Shown one piece after another: positions 18,147 to 27,448 of a DNA stretch of 64,000 nucleotides. The first letter of the stretch is position 1; every line of letters begins with the position of its first letter. The notes under the pieces were generated by a model. It was not told where the DNA came from and ran no database searches. It was given only the letters and a program-made list of their open reading frames with translations. The DNA is from Propionibacteriaceae bacterium (GTDB lineage Bacteria > Actinomycetota > Actinomycetes > Propionibacteriales > Propionibacteriaceae): contig JAISHO010000022.1 in NCBI GenBank assembly GCA_031262485.1, positions 1-64,000 on the forward strand. The letters are read 5' to 3'. The position numbers were made by a program, and so were the translations under genes.

Positions 18147-19082
18147 ATGGCCAGCACCGACACCGACGAGTTCCCTCCCGCCTGGGTCGAACCGACCGGC
18201 CAGTGGCTCTCTTCCCTGGCGGGACGGGGATTGTCCCAGCGGACCCAGCGGGCTTATCGCAGCGATCTCCACGACTTCGTCCTCTTCCTTCTTCAGCAAG
18301 GCGTCGACGATCTTTACGGGATCACCCGGACCCAGGTGCGGGCCTGGTTGGCGGCGCAGAGCGACGCCGGCTTGGAACGCTCGACGATTCAACGCCGTTT
18401 GGCGGCGGTCAAGGGATTCTGCGCTTGGGCCCACCGCCAGGGGATCCTCGATGAGGATCCGGCGGCTGGCTTGCGGACGGCGCCGGTGCGGCGTGCCCTG
18501 CCCAAGGTCGTGACTCAGAACCAGGCCCATGCCCTCATGGACGCCCTCGCCGCCCGAGCCGCGGCGGAGGGGACAGCCGTCTCGACGCGCGATCTCGCCC
18601 TCGTCGAGTTGCTTTACGCCACGGGGATCCGAGTGTCGGAACTGTGCGGGTTGGACGTCGGTGACTTCGACGCCGCAAGGGAGACCGTCCATGTCCTCGG
18701 CAAAGGCGACAAGGAGCGCGTCGCTCCAGTCGGGCGTCCGGCCCAACGAGCCGTCGCGGCCTGGATGCGACGACGCGATGAACTCGTCACCGCCCGAAGC
18801 GGTGCCGCTCTCTTCATCGGTGAGCGTTCCGGCGCCCGGCTCGATCCCCGGGTCGCGCGGCGGATCGTCCATCGTTCGTTCTCTCTCGTGCCCGGCTCGC
18901 CCGACCTCGGCCCTCACGGGCTGCGTCACGCCATGGCGACCCACCTGCTCGAAGGGGGAGCCGATCTGCGCGCCGTCCAAGAGATCCTCGGCCACAGCTC
19001 GGTCGCGACGACGCAGATCTACACCCATGTCACAACCGAACGGCTCCAGGCCGTCTTCGACCAAGCCCACCCTCACGCCTGA
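18147..19082 (+). CDS. xerC: tyrosine recombinase XerC/XerD type
   Basis: A 311-residue site-specific recombinase that would resolve chromosome dimers at dif. The N-terminal SAM-like DNA-binding domain spans about 15-100. The catalytic set is complete: Arg in ATGIRVSEL (about 161), Lys in GKGDKERV (about 187), His-x-x-Arg in HGLRHAMATHL (about 258), His in ILGHSSVATT and Tyr in TQIYTHVT (about 292). Its position a little upstream of the M23 gene and rpsB is the common place for xerC in Actinobacteria, which favours XerC over XerD or a mobile-element integrase. The stop is 11 bases from the convergent M23 gene. Confidence 0.9.
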   Translation: MASTDTDEFPPAWVEPTGQWLSSLAGRGLSQRTQRAYRSDLHDFVLFLLQQGVDDLYGITRTQVRAWLAAQSDAGLERSTIQRRLAAVKGFCAWAHRQGILDEDPAAGLRTAPVRRALPKVVTQNQAHALMDALAARAAAEGTAVSTRDLALVELLYATGIRVSELCGLDVGDFDAARETVHVLGKGDKERVAPVGRPAQRAVAAWMRRRDELVTARSGAALFIGERSGARLDPRVARRIVHRSFSLVPGSPDLGPHGLRHAMATHLLEGGADLRAVQEILGHSSVATTQIYTHVTTERLQAVFDQAHPHA

Positions 19083-19093
19083 GAGAGGCCGAC

Positions 19094-20104
19094 TCACGGC
19101 AGGAATCCCGCCGGATCGACGAGAACATCGTCGGTCCAGACTTGGAAATGGAGGTGGCATCCCGTCGACGTCCCCGTCGTGCCGACCGCTCCGATCACCT
19201 GGCCGGTCGAAACGATCTCTCCGACGGAGACCTCGTAGCCTTCGGCGTGGTTGTAGGCCGTCGTCACGTGAACCCCGTCGATGAGCCCATGGTCGATGAG
19301 AAGACGATGCCCGTATCCGGAATGGTAAAAGACCTCGGTGACGACCCCTCCGACCGCAGCCGCCAAGGGAGCGCCGCACGGCGCCGCGATGTCGAGGCCG
19401 TCGTGGAACCGTTCGTCGCCGTAGACCGGATGGATCCGCCATCCGTAATCCGAGGAGACGACGCCGGCGGCGGGGCTGACGAATCCGGCGGCGCTGACCA
19501 GCCGAGGCCCCGCCGCACCCTCCGCACGGCGAGTTCGCAACTCGTCGACCTCCTCGTCCGGGAGAAGACGGATGTGTCGAGGGATGCCTGAAGGATCGAT
19601 GAGACTGAGCGGGTTGAGGTACGTTTCACCTAGCCGCAGACCCCAATGCAAGCAGGCTTCAGCTGAACAGGCGTGTCCTTCGTCGAGAATGGCGATGGCC
19701 TCGCCTTCGATGACGGAGTCACCGGCGCTCACCAGCGGCGTCACCGGTTCGTAGGTCGTCGAGTGCTCGCCGTGGCCGAGGGTGAGGACGCCTCGTCCGG
19801 CGACCTGGCCGGCGAAACTGACGATCCCGTCGAGCGGGGCGACGACGATCTGTCCTGGTTCCCCTCCCATATCGACTCCCCGATGGCCAGTGCCATAAGA
19901 GTGCTCGGGTGGATCGAAGCCACGGATGAGAGGGCCGTCGAGTGGGGCGATCCCCGTGCCCTCGATCGCGTGGGCGGGCCCGGCTCTGACGATGAGGAAG
20001 GAGAAGAGGACGACCCCGGCGAGGACGAGGGCGTAAGCCTCGCGACGAGGCGGGAGACGGCGTTCGCCGAGAGGCCTCAAGGACGAGAAACCATTCAATC
20101 GCAT
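19094..20104 (-). CDS. M23 peptidase-family protein with two tandem LytM-like domains
   Basis: A 336-residue, probably membrane-anchored cell-wall protein. The N-terminal hydrophobic segment at about 24-44 ends in PAHA and may be a signal peptide or anchor. Domain 1 shows GHRGVDMGG and, where HLH is expected, ACLHWG, so its first ligand histidine is replaced by cysteine. Domain 2 shows HDGLDIAAP and GCHLHFQVW, a complete zinc site. The ATG at 20104 has AAGGT five bases upstream; a GTG at 20140 is the alternative. It is likely a peptidoglycan hydrolase or activator. Its location next to rpsB is conserved in Actinobacteria. Confidence 0.85.
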   Translation of the reverse strand: MRLNGFSSLRPLGERRLPPRREAYALVLAGVVLFSFLIVRAGPAHAIEGTGIAPLDGPLIRGFDPPEHSYGTGHRGVDMGGEPGQIVVAPLDGIVSFAGQVAGRGVLTLGHGEHSTTYEPVTPLVSAGDSVIEGEAIAILDEGHACSAEACLHWGLRLGETYLNPLSLIDPSGIPRHIRLLPDEEVDELRTRRAEGAAGPRLVSAAGFVSPAAGVVSSDYGWRIHPVYGDERFHDGLDIAAPCGAPLAAAVGGVVTEVFYHSGYGHRLLIDHGLIDGVHVTTAYNHAEGYEVSVGEIVSTGQVIGAVGTTGTSTGCHLHFQVWTDDVLVDPAGFLP

Positions 20105-20469
20105 AACCGACCTTGTCGCTCCGCGAGACCGAGATGTCACCGGGGGAGCAAGATGGGGATAACTCCTCGCCCGACGACGGCGTTGGGGACGAATGCCCCG
20201 AAATTCTCACCGCGACGGAGCCGCGAAGAAGACAGTTGGAGTGTTCCGTGACGGGGAGTACACTGACCCCTGGCCTGGAGAAGGGACGTGGCGTGAGCGT
20301 GCGTTCTCTCGACTAGGTCATATCTCGCGTGTCGGCACGTTCGATCCGGTCTCCGTAGTCCTTCGGGTGGAGCCGGAGCCGTCACCAGGCGGCGCCACCG
20401 GCGTCGGTCAACTCAACATCGACACACGGGCCTGCCCGCAGCGGCGGCCCGACAGTGAAAGGACATCCC
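20105..20469. other. intergenic region holding the rpsB promoter and leader
   Basis: About 365 bases between the M23 gene and rpsB. The left part serves the minus-strand gene. The right part has a clear promoter (separate entry) and a leader of roughly 200 bases before rpsB, GC-rich with short inverted repeats around 20390-20420. Ribosomal protein S2 mRNAs often carry autoregulatory leaders; I cannot assign a known class. No credible coding frame is seen. Confidence 0.5.
20236..20264 (+). promoter_or_regulatory. rpsB-tsf promoter
   Basis: TTGGAG at 20236-20241 and TACACT at 20259-20264 are 17 bases apart, a good housekeeping-sigma match. Transcription would start near 20271. Confidence 0.65.
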
Positions 20470-21417
20470 ATGGCTGTTGTCACCGCGCGCCAGCTGCTCG
20501 AGAGCGGCGTCCACTTCGGGCATCAGACCCGTCGTTGGAATCCGAAGATGAAGCGTTTCATCTTCACTGAGCGCAACGGCATCTACATCATCGACCTCCA
20601 CCAGTCGATCACCTGCATCGATCAGGCCTACGCCTTCGTCAAGTCGACGGTCGCCCGCGGCGGGCAGATCCTCTTCATCGGCACGAAGAAGCAAGCTCAA
20701 GAGACGATCGCCGAGCAGGCCACCCGGGTCGGCATGCCCTACGTCAATCAGCGCTGGCTTGGCGGAATGCTGACGAACTACCCGACCATGCTCAAGCGGA
20801 TCCAGCGGCTCAAGGAACTCGAGGCGATGGATCTGACGAATGTCGCCGCCTCCGGTCTGACGAAGAAGGAGCTCCTCGGCCTGAGCCGGGAGAAGGACAA
20901 GCTGGCCAAGACTCTGGGCGGCATCCGGGACATGGCCAAACTGCCCCAGGCGGTCTGGATCGTCGACACGAAGAAAGAGCATCTCGCCATCGACGAGGCC
21001 CGCAAGCTCGGCATCCCCGTCGTCGCCATCCTCGACACCAACTGCGATCCCGACGAGGTCGATTATCCGATCCCCGGGAATGACGACGCCATCCGCGCTG
21101 TTTCACTGTTGACACGGGTCATCGCCGACGCCGCGGCTGATGGGTTGGTGTCCCGGTCCCAGCAAGCCACGGCGACGGAGGAGACGGTGGCCGAGCCGAT
21201 GCCGGAGTGGGAGCGTGAACTGCTCGCCACCACTGGCGCCGACGCTGCCGCGCCTGCGGCGACGACGGAGGCTCCGGCCGAGGTGGCAGCGTCCACCTCG
21301 TCTCCTGACTCCCCGGATTCGCCGGACTCACCAGACTCTCCGGCTTCTCCGGATTCCGCCCCGGAGCCCCCGGCCGCCGAGGCCGAGAGCGAAGCGGCGA
21401 CGTCCGCTGACGCGTGA
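20470..21417 (+). CDS. rpsB: 30S ribosomal protein S2
   Basis: A 315-residue S2 protein of the small ribosomal subunit. The conserved core [20 protein letters not shown] through [11 protein letters not shown] covers about 1-215. The ATG at 20470 follows AAAGGA and gives the conserved [10 protein letters not shown] start. Beyond about 225 there is an unusual tail rich in Ala, Glu, Pro and Ser, including four tandem Ser-Pro-Asp units, not needed for the fold. Tsf follows after 50 bases, the usual pairing. Confidence 0.98.
   Translation: MAVVTARQLLESGVHFGHQTRRWNPKMKRFIFTERNGIYIIDLHQSITCIDQAYAFVKSTVARGGQILFIGTKKQAQETIAEQATRVGMPYVNQRWLGGMLTNYPTMLKRIQRLKELEAMDLTNVAASGLTKKELLGLSREKDKLAKTLGGIRDMAKLPQAVWIVDTKKEHLAIDEARKLGIPVVAILDTNCDPDEVDYPIPGNDDAIRAVSLLTRVIADAAADGLVSRSQQATATEETVAEPMPEWERELLATTGADAAAPAATTEAPAEVAASTSSPDSPDSPDSPDSPASPDSAPEPPAAEAESEAATSADA
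21298..21360 (+). repeat. tandem Ser-Pro-Asp codon repeat in the rpsB tail
   Basis: Nine-base units encoding Ser-Pro-Asp repeat with third-base changes, then decay. It lies in the non-conserved S2 tail. Confidence 0.7.
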
Positions 21418-21467
21418 TCACTGACACCACTGACAACGGAATAACGAAGGAAAAGAGACAGATACCC

Positions 21468-22280
21468 ATGGCCATCACAGCAGCAGATGTGAAGAAACTG
21501 CGCGATATGACCGGCGCAGGCATGATGGATGCCAAGAAGGCGCTCACCGAAGCGGAGGGCGACTTCGACAAGGCCGCCGAACTCCTGCGGATCAGCGGCG
21601 CCACCAAGGCCGCCAGCCGTTCCGAGCGCGAGGCCTCCAACGGGTTGGTGACGGCCGCGGGCAACGCCATGATCCAGCTCGGCGCCGAGACCGACTTCGT
21701 GGCGAAGAACCAGGAATTCGTCGAGATGGCCGAATCGATCGTCGAGGCGATTGACAAGGCCGGAGTCGAGACGGTCGAGGACGCCAACGCCCTCAAGCTG
21801 GCCGACGGGCAGACGGTGGCGGAGACGATCGCCGCGCTCTCCGGCAAGATCGGCGAGAAGATGGAACTGGTCAAGGTGGCGCGCTTCAGTGGCAACACCC
21901 ACGCCTATCTCCATCGTCGTTCCCAGGATCTGCCGCCCCAGGTCGGCGTCCTCGTCGAGTTCGACGGCACGGATGAAGACCTCGTCCACTCGGTGGCGCT
22001 GCAGATCGCGTCCATGAGCCCCCAGTACGTCTCCGAGGAGCATGTGCCCGAGGACGTCCTCTCCAACGAGAAGCGGATCGCCGAGGCGACCGCTCAGGAG
22101 GAGGGCAAGCCCGAGCACATCATTCCTCGGATCGTCGACGGACGGATCAAGGACTTCATCAAGGATGTCTGTCTGCACGAGCAGCCGGCCATCTCTGACG
22201 ACAAGGTGACGGTCGGGCGGCTTCTGTCCGATGGCGGTGTCACCGTCAGCCGTTTCGCTCGTTTCTCGACCGGTTCGTGA
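21468..22280 (+). CDS. tsf: elongation factor Ts
   Basis: A 270-residue nucleotide exchange factor for EF-Tu. The N-terminal module AADVKKLRDMTGAGMMDAKKA and the signature ETDFVAKNQEF are present, and the length matches actinobacterial EF-Ts. The ATG at 21468 is chosen because MAITAADVKKL is the conserved start; GAAGGAAAAG lies upstream at a longer than usual distance. It is cotranscribed with rpsB. Confidence 0.98.
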   Translation: MAITAADVKKLRDMTGAGMMDAKKALTEAEGDFDKAAELLRISGATKAASRSEREASNGLVTAAGNAMIQLGAETDFVAKNQEFVEMAESIVEAIDKAGVETVEDANALKLADGQTVAETIAALSGKIGEKMELVKVARFSGNTHAYLHRRSQDLPPQVGVLVEFDGTDEDLVHSVALQIASMSPQYVSEEHVPEDVLSNEKRIAEATAQEEGKPEHIIPRIVDGRIKDFIKDVCLHEQPAISDDKVTVGRLLSDGGVTVSRFARFSTGS

Positions 22281-22341
22281 ACCGAGCTTGGTGAACGTCC
22301 CCTTCTCCACTAGGAGATATTGACCTCCACCGCTTATGATG

Positions 22342-22373
22342 GGTGCGCCGTCGGGGTTATCCGGCGGCGCACC
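22342..22373 (+). terminator. strong hairpin between tsf and pyrH
   Basis: GGTGCGCCG and CGGCGCACC, extended inward by a T-G and three more pairs, make a stem of about 13 with a six-base loop GGTTAT. No T-run follows and pyrH begins 52 bases later. It may end rpsB-tsf or attenuate pyrH. Confidence 0.55.
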
Positions 22374-22425
22374 GCCATATCATCGCTGGCCTTCGACTCC
22401 GGCGCGATCCGGTGAAGGGATGACC

Positions 22426-23175
22426 ATGAATCAGACCCCCGACCCATCCTCCGACCTCAGCCCGACCCCCGTTTTCCGCCGTGTCCTCCTCAAGCTTTCG
22501 GGTGAGGCCTTCGGCGGCGGTCAACTCGGCATCGACCCCGATGTCATCAGCGCCATCGCCACCGAAGTCGCAGAGACGGCCCGGGCCGGCGTCCAGGTCG
22601 CCATCGTCGTCGGCGGCGGCAACTTCTTCCGCGGCGCAGAATTGCAGAACCGGGGCATGGATCGTGCCCGGGCCGATTACATCGGCATGCTTGGCACCGT
22701 CATGAATTGCCTAGCCCTCCAGGATTACTGCGAGAAAGCCGGCGTCGAGACGCGCGTTCAAACCGCCATCACCATGGCCCAGGTGGCCGAGCCGTACATT
22801 CCCCGCCGGGCCATGCGACACCTCGAGAAAGGCCGCGTCGTCATTTTTGGCGCCGGATCCGGCATGCCGTATTTCTCCACCGACACCGTCTCCACCCAAC
22901 GGGCCCTCGAAGTCGGCTGCGAGGTCATCCTCATGGGCAAGCAGGGCACCGACGGGGTTTACGATTCTGATCCCCGCACCAACCCGGACGCCCGCAAATT
23001 CGACGATCTGTCCTACGACGAATTCCTCGCCCGCAACCTTCAAGTGGCCGACGCCACCGCCATCAGCATGGCCCGGGCCCACGATCTGCCGATGATCTTC
23101 TTCAACCTCGACGATCCGGCCAATATCAACCGCGTCGTCCACGGCGCCCAATTCGGCACTCGCTTGCACCGTTGA
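22426..23175 (+). CDS. pyrH: UMP kinase
   Basis: A 249-residue hexameric UMP kinase making UDP from UMP. The amino-acid-kinase motifs [20 protein letters not shown] and the [14 protein letters not shown] region are present. ATG at 22426 is six bases after AAGGG; an in-frame ATG two codons earlier is less well placed. It precedes frr, as in most Actinobacteria. Confidence 0.97.
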   Translation: MNQTPDPSSDLSPTPVFRRVLLKLSGEAFGGGQLGIDPDVISAIATEVAETARAGVQVAIVVGGGNFFRGAELQNRGMDRARADYIGMLGTVMNCLALQDYCEKAGVETRVQTAITMAQVAEPYIPRRAMRHLEKGRVVIFGAGSGMPYFSTDTVSTQRALEVGCEVILMGKQGTDGVYDSDPRTNPDARKFDDLSYDEFLARNLQVADATAISMARAHDLPMIFFNLDDPANINRVVHGAQFGTRLHR

Positions 23176-23304
23176 TCGACGCTCGCCTCGCACCGAGCGG
23201 GGCGCTCTGTCGTCCCGTCGCCGCGGATGTTCCGCGCCGATCCCTCCCCGAACGTGAAATCCGGTAGTTTAGAACCGTCACATCAGTCACCAAGGAAGGT
23301 CATC

Positions 23305-23862
23305 GTGATCTCCGACATCATCAAAACCGCCGATTCCAAGATGAATCAAGCCGTCGAATTCTCCAAAGAGGAATTCGCCACGATTCGCACAGGGCGGGCG
23401 CATCCCCAGATGTTCTCGAAGCTGACGGCCGAATACTACGGCACCCCCGCCCCGTTGCAGCAGCTGGCCTCGTTCCAGGTGCCCGAGGCTCGCACCATCC
23501 TCATCACACCCTATGATCAGGGTTCTCTCGCCGCCGTCGAGCGCGCCATCCGTGATTCCGATCTCGGCGTCAACCCGTCCAACGATGGTCGGTCGATCCG
23601 AGTCGTCTTGCCCGAATTGACGGAGGAACGCCGCAAGGAATACACCAAGCTGGCCAAGGCTAAGGCCGAGGAGGCGCGCGTCTCCATCCGCAACATCCGC
23701 CGCAACGCCAACGACGCCCTCAAGAAGATGCAGAAGAATCATGAGGTCGGCGAGGACGAGGTCGAGCGGGCGGAGAAGAGCCTCGACGTCGACACGAAGA
23801 AGCACATCGACGCCGTCGACGAGTTGCTCAAGCACAAGGAAGCCGAGCTTCTCGAAGTCTGA
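23305..23862 (+). CDS. frr: ribosome recycling factor
   Basis: A 185-residue factor that with EF-G splits post-termination ribosomes. The motifs IRTGRAHP and the C-terminal helices ending DELLKHKEAELLEV fit the family, and 185 residues is the standard length. The GTG at 23305 is preceded by AAGGAAGG at good spacing. The gene lies between pyrH and cdsA and is probably cotranscribed with cdsA, which starts 16 bases later. Confidence 0.97.
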   Translation: MISDIIKTADSKMNQAVEFSKEEFATIRTGRAHPQMFSKLTAEYYGTPAPLQQLASFQVPEARTILITPYDQGSLAAVERAIRDSDLGVNPSNDGRSIRVVLPELTEERRKEYTKLAKAKAEEARVSIRNIRRNANDALKKMQKNHEVGEDEVERAEKSLDVDTKKHIDAVDELLKHKEAELLEV

Positions 23863-23877
23863 TGTGGAGGGACGACG

Positions 23878-24939
23878 ATGCGGCTTTCCCCCTCCCCAAC
23901 GCTGACGGAGGGTGTTGAGGTGCATTCGAAGTCGTGGAAAGGGTATTCCACCATCGCGGAATCCTCCGACGGGGCCAGCGCCCAGACGCCCATGGATCTG
24001 GACCACCCGGTCCCATCCGCCGAACACCCTGCGGAGATTCGCCTCCATGAGGCCGAGGAGCGCCTCCACCAGTGGGAGGAGAGCGCCAAACGAACGGCTG
24101 ACAAGGTCAACCGCCGCGCGGGGCGCAATCTCGGCGCGGCGATCGCCGTCGCCCTCCTCCTCGTCGGGGTCGCCGTCGTCTGCCTCATCTGGTGGATGTG
24201 GGGGTTCGCCCTCCTCGTGGCCGCCGGCCTCATCGGGTGCCAATTCGAGTTGACGCGCGCTGTGCGCGACCACGCCGGCGCCGACGTGCCTTTCGTTCCC
24301 GTCGCCGTCGGAACCGCCGTCACCCTCGTCGGCAGCTATGCCACCCGGGTGCTCGACACTCCCTGGTCGGCTGGCACCTTCATCATGGCGTCGCTCAGCC
24401 TCACGATCGTCGCCGTCCTCACGACGCGGCTGACCAAGCCGGTCGCCGGATACCTGCGCGACGTCTCCGCCGCCACACTCCTCGTCTGTTATCTCACCAT
24501 TCTCGGGGTCTCGCTCATGTCGATGGCGGCCGAGGACGATGGGACGGGGCGAATCCTCCTCTTCATCCTCGCCGTCGCGGCCTCCGACACCGGGGGCTAT
24601 TTCGCGGGGTTGCTCTTCGGCAAACACCCCATGGCTCCGACGATCAGCCCGAAGAAGACCTGGGAAGGAGTCGCCGGTTCCGTCATCGTCTCCTGCGCCC
24701 TCGGGGCCGCTGTCACCGTGTGGGTGTTGGGCGCTCCGGCGTGGAAGGGAATCGTCATCTCCGTCGTCATCCTCGTGTGCGGCATCCTCGGCGACCTCGT
24801 GGAATCCGTCATGAAACGCGACCTCGGAATCAAAGACATGGGCAACTCGATCCCCGGCCACGGCGGGTTCTTGGACCGGTTCGACTCCTACATCGTCGCC
24901 GCGCCGGTCGCTTGGATCGCTATGGCAGCGTTGCTGTGA
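23878..24939 (+). CDS. cdsA: phosphatidate cytidylyltransferase
   Basis: A 353-residue membrane enzyme making CDP-diacylglycerol from phosphatidate and CTP. The C-terminal signature [19 protein letters not shown] followed by FLDRFDS (about 309-335) is intact, with about eight membrane segments from residue 87 onward. A hydrophilic N-terminal stretch of about 85 residues precedes the membrane part; many actinobacterial homologues have one. Its TGA overlaps the rlmN ATG in TGATG, so the two are coupled. An earlier or later start in the first 38 residues is possible. Confidence 0.93.
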   Translation: MRLSPSPTLTEGVEVHSKSWKGYSTIAESSDGASAQTPMDLDHPVPSAEHPAEIRLHEAEERLHQWEESAKRTADKVNRRAGRNLGAAIAVALLLVGVAVVCLIWWMWGFALLVAAGLIGCQFELTRAVRDHAGADVPFVPVAVGTAVTLVGSYATRVLDTPWSAGTFIMASLSLTIVAVLTTRLTKPVAGYLRDVSAATLLVCYLTILGVSLMSMAAEDDGTGRILLFILAVAASDTGGYFAGLLFGKHPMAPTISPKKTWEGVAGSVIVSCALGAAVTVWVLGAPAWKGIVISVVILVCGILGDLVESVMKRDLGIKDMGNSIPGHGGFLDRFDSYIVAAPVAWIAMAALL

Positions 24940-26210
24940 TGTCGACGTCAACTCTCGCCCCCGCACCTCAAGCCGCACCGGAACCGACGGCGGTTCGGGT
25001 TCAGGAGCGCCCCCGCCGCACCCTGGCGACCCCACGGCATTGGGCCGAGCTGGACGCCGCGGAGAAAACCGCCGCCGTGGCCCAGGCCGGTTTGCCCGCT
25101 TTCCGTCTCCGCCAGATCGACGCCCACTACTATCGTCGTTTCGAGGGTGAGCCCGATCAGTGGACCGACCTCTCCCCAGCCGATCGTGAGACGGTCGCCA
25201 CGCTGTTCCCCCCGCTCATCACCCCCGTGACTCAGCGAACGGCGGATCGCGGCACGACGGTCAAGAGCCTCTACCGCCTCAGCGACGGCGTCCTCGTCGA
25301 GACGGTGCTCATGCGCTACGGCTTGCGCCGGGATCTGACGCCGGGTCCGCGAGGGGTGCGTTCGACCTTGTGCGTCTCGAGCCAAGCCGGATGCGGGATG
25401 GCCTGCCCCTTCTGCGCCACCGGTCAGGGCGGGCTGGACCGCAACCTGACCGCTGGCGAGATCATCGAACAGGTCCGATCAGCGGCCGGGGATCTGGCCC
25501 GGGGCGAGTTGCCAGGCGGGCCCGGCCATCTCAGCAATATCGTCTTCATGGGCATGGGGGAGCCACTGGCCAACTACCGCGCGTTGCTCCAGGCGGTGCG
25601 CGCCATCACGACGCCGCAGCCGGAGGGATTCGGCATCTCAGCCCGGTCCCTGACGATCTCAACAGTCGGCCTCGTGCCTCGGATCGCCACGCTCGCCACC
25701 GAGGGGTTGCCGATCACCTTGGCCGTCTCCCTTCACGCTCCCGACGACGATTTACGTGACGAGTTGTGCCCGATCAACCGACGCTGGAACGTCTCCGAAC
25801 TGTTGAACGCCGCCCACGCGTACTACGAGACGACCGGGCGGAGGGTCTCGATCGAATACGCCCTCATCCGTGACATCAACGACCAAGCCTTCCGCGCCGG
25901 CCTGCTCGCCGACCGGCTCCTCGAACGGGGCAAAGGCTGGGCCCACGTCAATCTCATTCCCCTCAACCCGACCCCGGGGTCGAAATGGACGGCCTCCCGG
26001 CCGGGGGTGCAGGAGGAATTCGTCGCCCGGCTCGAACGGCGCGGGTTGCCAGTGACGGTGCGCGACACTCGTGGCAGCGATATCGACGGCGCCTGCGGTC
26101 AGCTGGCCGCCCGGGTCCGCGACGGCGTCACAGCGGCGAACGCGAATAACGGGCCGAACGCCCAGATCGATCAACGAGGCCAGGTCGAACACGAGGAGGC
26201 GGTGGTCTGA
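24939..26210 (+). CDS. rlmN: dual-specificity 23S rRNA / tRNA (adenine-C2) methyltransferase RlmN
   Basis: A 423-residue radical-SAM enzyme that methylates C2 of A2503 in 23S rRNA and A37 in some tRNAs. The cluster motif CGMACPFC starts at about 150. The second catalytic Cys lies in [10 protein letters not shown] near 385. [11 protein letters not shown] and the IEYALI motif are also present. The start overlaps the cdsA stop and the stop overlaps dxr (TGATG both times), placing it in one translationally coupled operon. A 30-residue N-terminal extension rich in Ala and Pro is unusual but harmless. Confidence 0.96.
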   Translation: MSTSTLAPAPQAAPEPTAVRVQERPRRTLATPRHWAELDAAEKTAAVAQAGLPAFRLRQIDAHYYRRFEGEPDQWTDLSPADRETVATLFPPLITPVTQRTADRGTTVKSLYRLSDGVLVETVLMRYGLRRDLTPGPRGVRSTLCVSSQAGCGMACPFCATGQGGLDRNLTAGEIIEQVRSAAGDLARGELPGGPGHLSNIVFMGMGEPLANYRALLQAVRAITTPQPEGFGISARSLTISTVGLVPRIATLATEGLPITLAVSLHAPDDDLRDELCPINRRWNVSELLNAAHAYYETTGRRVSIEYALIRDINDQAFRAGLLADRLLERGKGWAHVNLIPLNPTPGSKWTASRPGVQEEFVARLERRGLPVTVRDTRGSDIDGACGQLAARVRDGVTAANANNGPNAQIDQRGQVEHEEAVV

Positions 26211-27448
26211 TGCGACGTGACGTCATCGTCCTCGGCTCGACCGGCTCGATCGGAACCCAAGCCCTCGACGTCATCGGCCGCCACCGCGACGTCTTCCGCG
26301 TCGTCGGCTTGGCCGCTGGGGCGGGGCATCCGGATCTCTTGGCCGAACAAGCCGCCATGTTCGACGTCCCCCGGATCGCCGTCGCCACCGCGGAGACCGC
26401 CGCCACTCTCGAGGCGGCCTTGGCCGCCCGCGGCGTCAGAGGCACGAGGATCGAGGCCGGGGAAGACGCCGCGCCCGCCCTCGCCGGCCAGCCGTGCGAC
26501 GTCGTCCTCAACGCCATCACCGGGTTCGCCGGCCTCACCTCGACGCTCGCGACGTTGTCCGCTGGGACCAGCTTGGCGCTCGCGAACAAGGAATCCCTCG
26601 TGGCCGGCCGGGGACTCGTCACCGGCGCGGCGGCGCCCGGCCAGATCGTCCCGGTCGACTCCGAGCATTCCGCCCTCGCCCAGGCTCTGCGCTCCGGGCG
26701 AGCGAGCGAGGTCCGTCGTCTCCTCGTCACCGCCTCCGGCGGGCCATTCCGGGGATGGAGCCGCGCTGAATTGGCGACGGTGACGCCACAACAGGCCCTG
26801 GCCCACCCGACGTGGGCGATGGGGCGGGTCGTCACCATCAACTCGGCCACCCTCGTCAACAAAGGCCTCGAAGTCCTCGAGGCGGCCCTTCTCTTCGATC
26901 TGCCGCTCGATCGGGTCGACGTCGTCGTCCATCCGCAATCGGTCGTTCATTCGATGGTCGAATTCCATGATGGGGCAGTCATCGCCCAAGCCTCCCCGCC
27001 GGACATGCGGCTGCCGATCGCACTGGGGTTGAGCTGGCCGGAACGTCTCGACGACGTCGCGGCCGCCTGCGATTGGTCTTCGCCGACAGCTTGGACGTTC
27101 GAACCGCTCGACGACATGACGTTCCCCGCTGTCGGTTTGGCGCGCCAGGCCGGAACTGACGGAGGCACGGCTCCGACCGTCTTCAACGCCGCCAACGAAA
27201 TCTGTGTCGACGCCTTCTGCGATGGTCGCCTCGCTTTCACCGGCATCGTCGACACCATCGCCTCCGTCCTTGAGGCCCACCGCCAGGATTCCTCCTTCAC
27301 CCCCGATGAACGTCTCAGCCTTGAAGCCGTCCTCGCCGCCGACGCCTGGGCCCGCCAGGAGGCCGCCCGCCGCGTCGACGCCGACGATCCCCCCACCCCC
27401 GCCGCGCCTGGGTCCGCTGATCCCGTCGCTTCGGGGGCTGGTTCGTGA
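26210..27448 (+). CDS. dxr: 1-deoxy-D-xylulose 5-phosphate reductoisomerase
   Basis: A 412-residue NADPH enzyme making 2-C-methyl-D-erythritol 4-phosphate, the committed step of the non-mevalonate isoprenoid route. The NADPH motif LGSTGSIGTQAL is at 8-19; ANKESLVAG, the metal site DSEHSALAQ and the HPTWAMG lid region follow. The Pro/Ala-rich C-terminal tail of about 30 residues is not conserved. Overlaps rlmN and the M50 protease gene. IspG, of the same pathway, lies two genes on. Confidence 0.97.
   Translation: MRRDVIVLGSTGSIGTQALDVIGRHRDVFRVVGLAAGAGHPDLLAEQAAMFDVPRIAVATAETAATLEAALAARGVRGTRIEAGEDAAPALAGQPCDVVLNAITGFAGLTSTLATLSAGTSLALANKESLVAGRGLVTGAAAPGQIVPVDSEHSALAQALRSGRASEVRRLLVTASGGPFRGWSRAELATVTPQQALAHPTWAMGRVVTINSATLVNKGLEVLEAALLFDLPLDRVDVVVHPQSVVHSMVEFHDGAVIAQASPPDMRLPIALGLSWPERLDDVAAACDWSSPTAWTFEPLDDMTFPAVGLARQAGTDGGTAPTVFNAANEICVDAFCDGRLAFTGIVDTIASVLEAHRQDSSFTPDERLSLEAVLAADAWARQEAARRVDADDPPTPAAPGSADPVASGAGS

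Noticed and set aside
18147..19082. Integrase of a genomic island
   Set aside because: The gene lies in the usual xerC position, and no att repeats or phage genes are nearby. The tRNA-Ser is 20 kb away.
20105..20469. ydaO (cyclic di-AMP) riboswitch for the M23 gene
   Set aside because: Some actinobacterial wall hydrolases carry it, but I do not see its conserved core here.
23287..25035. Minus-strand frame of 582 codons
   Set aside because: Antisense to frr, cdsA and the start of rlmN.
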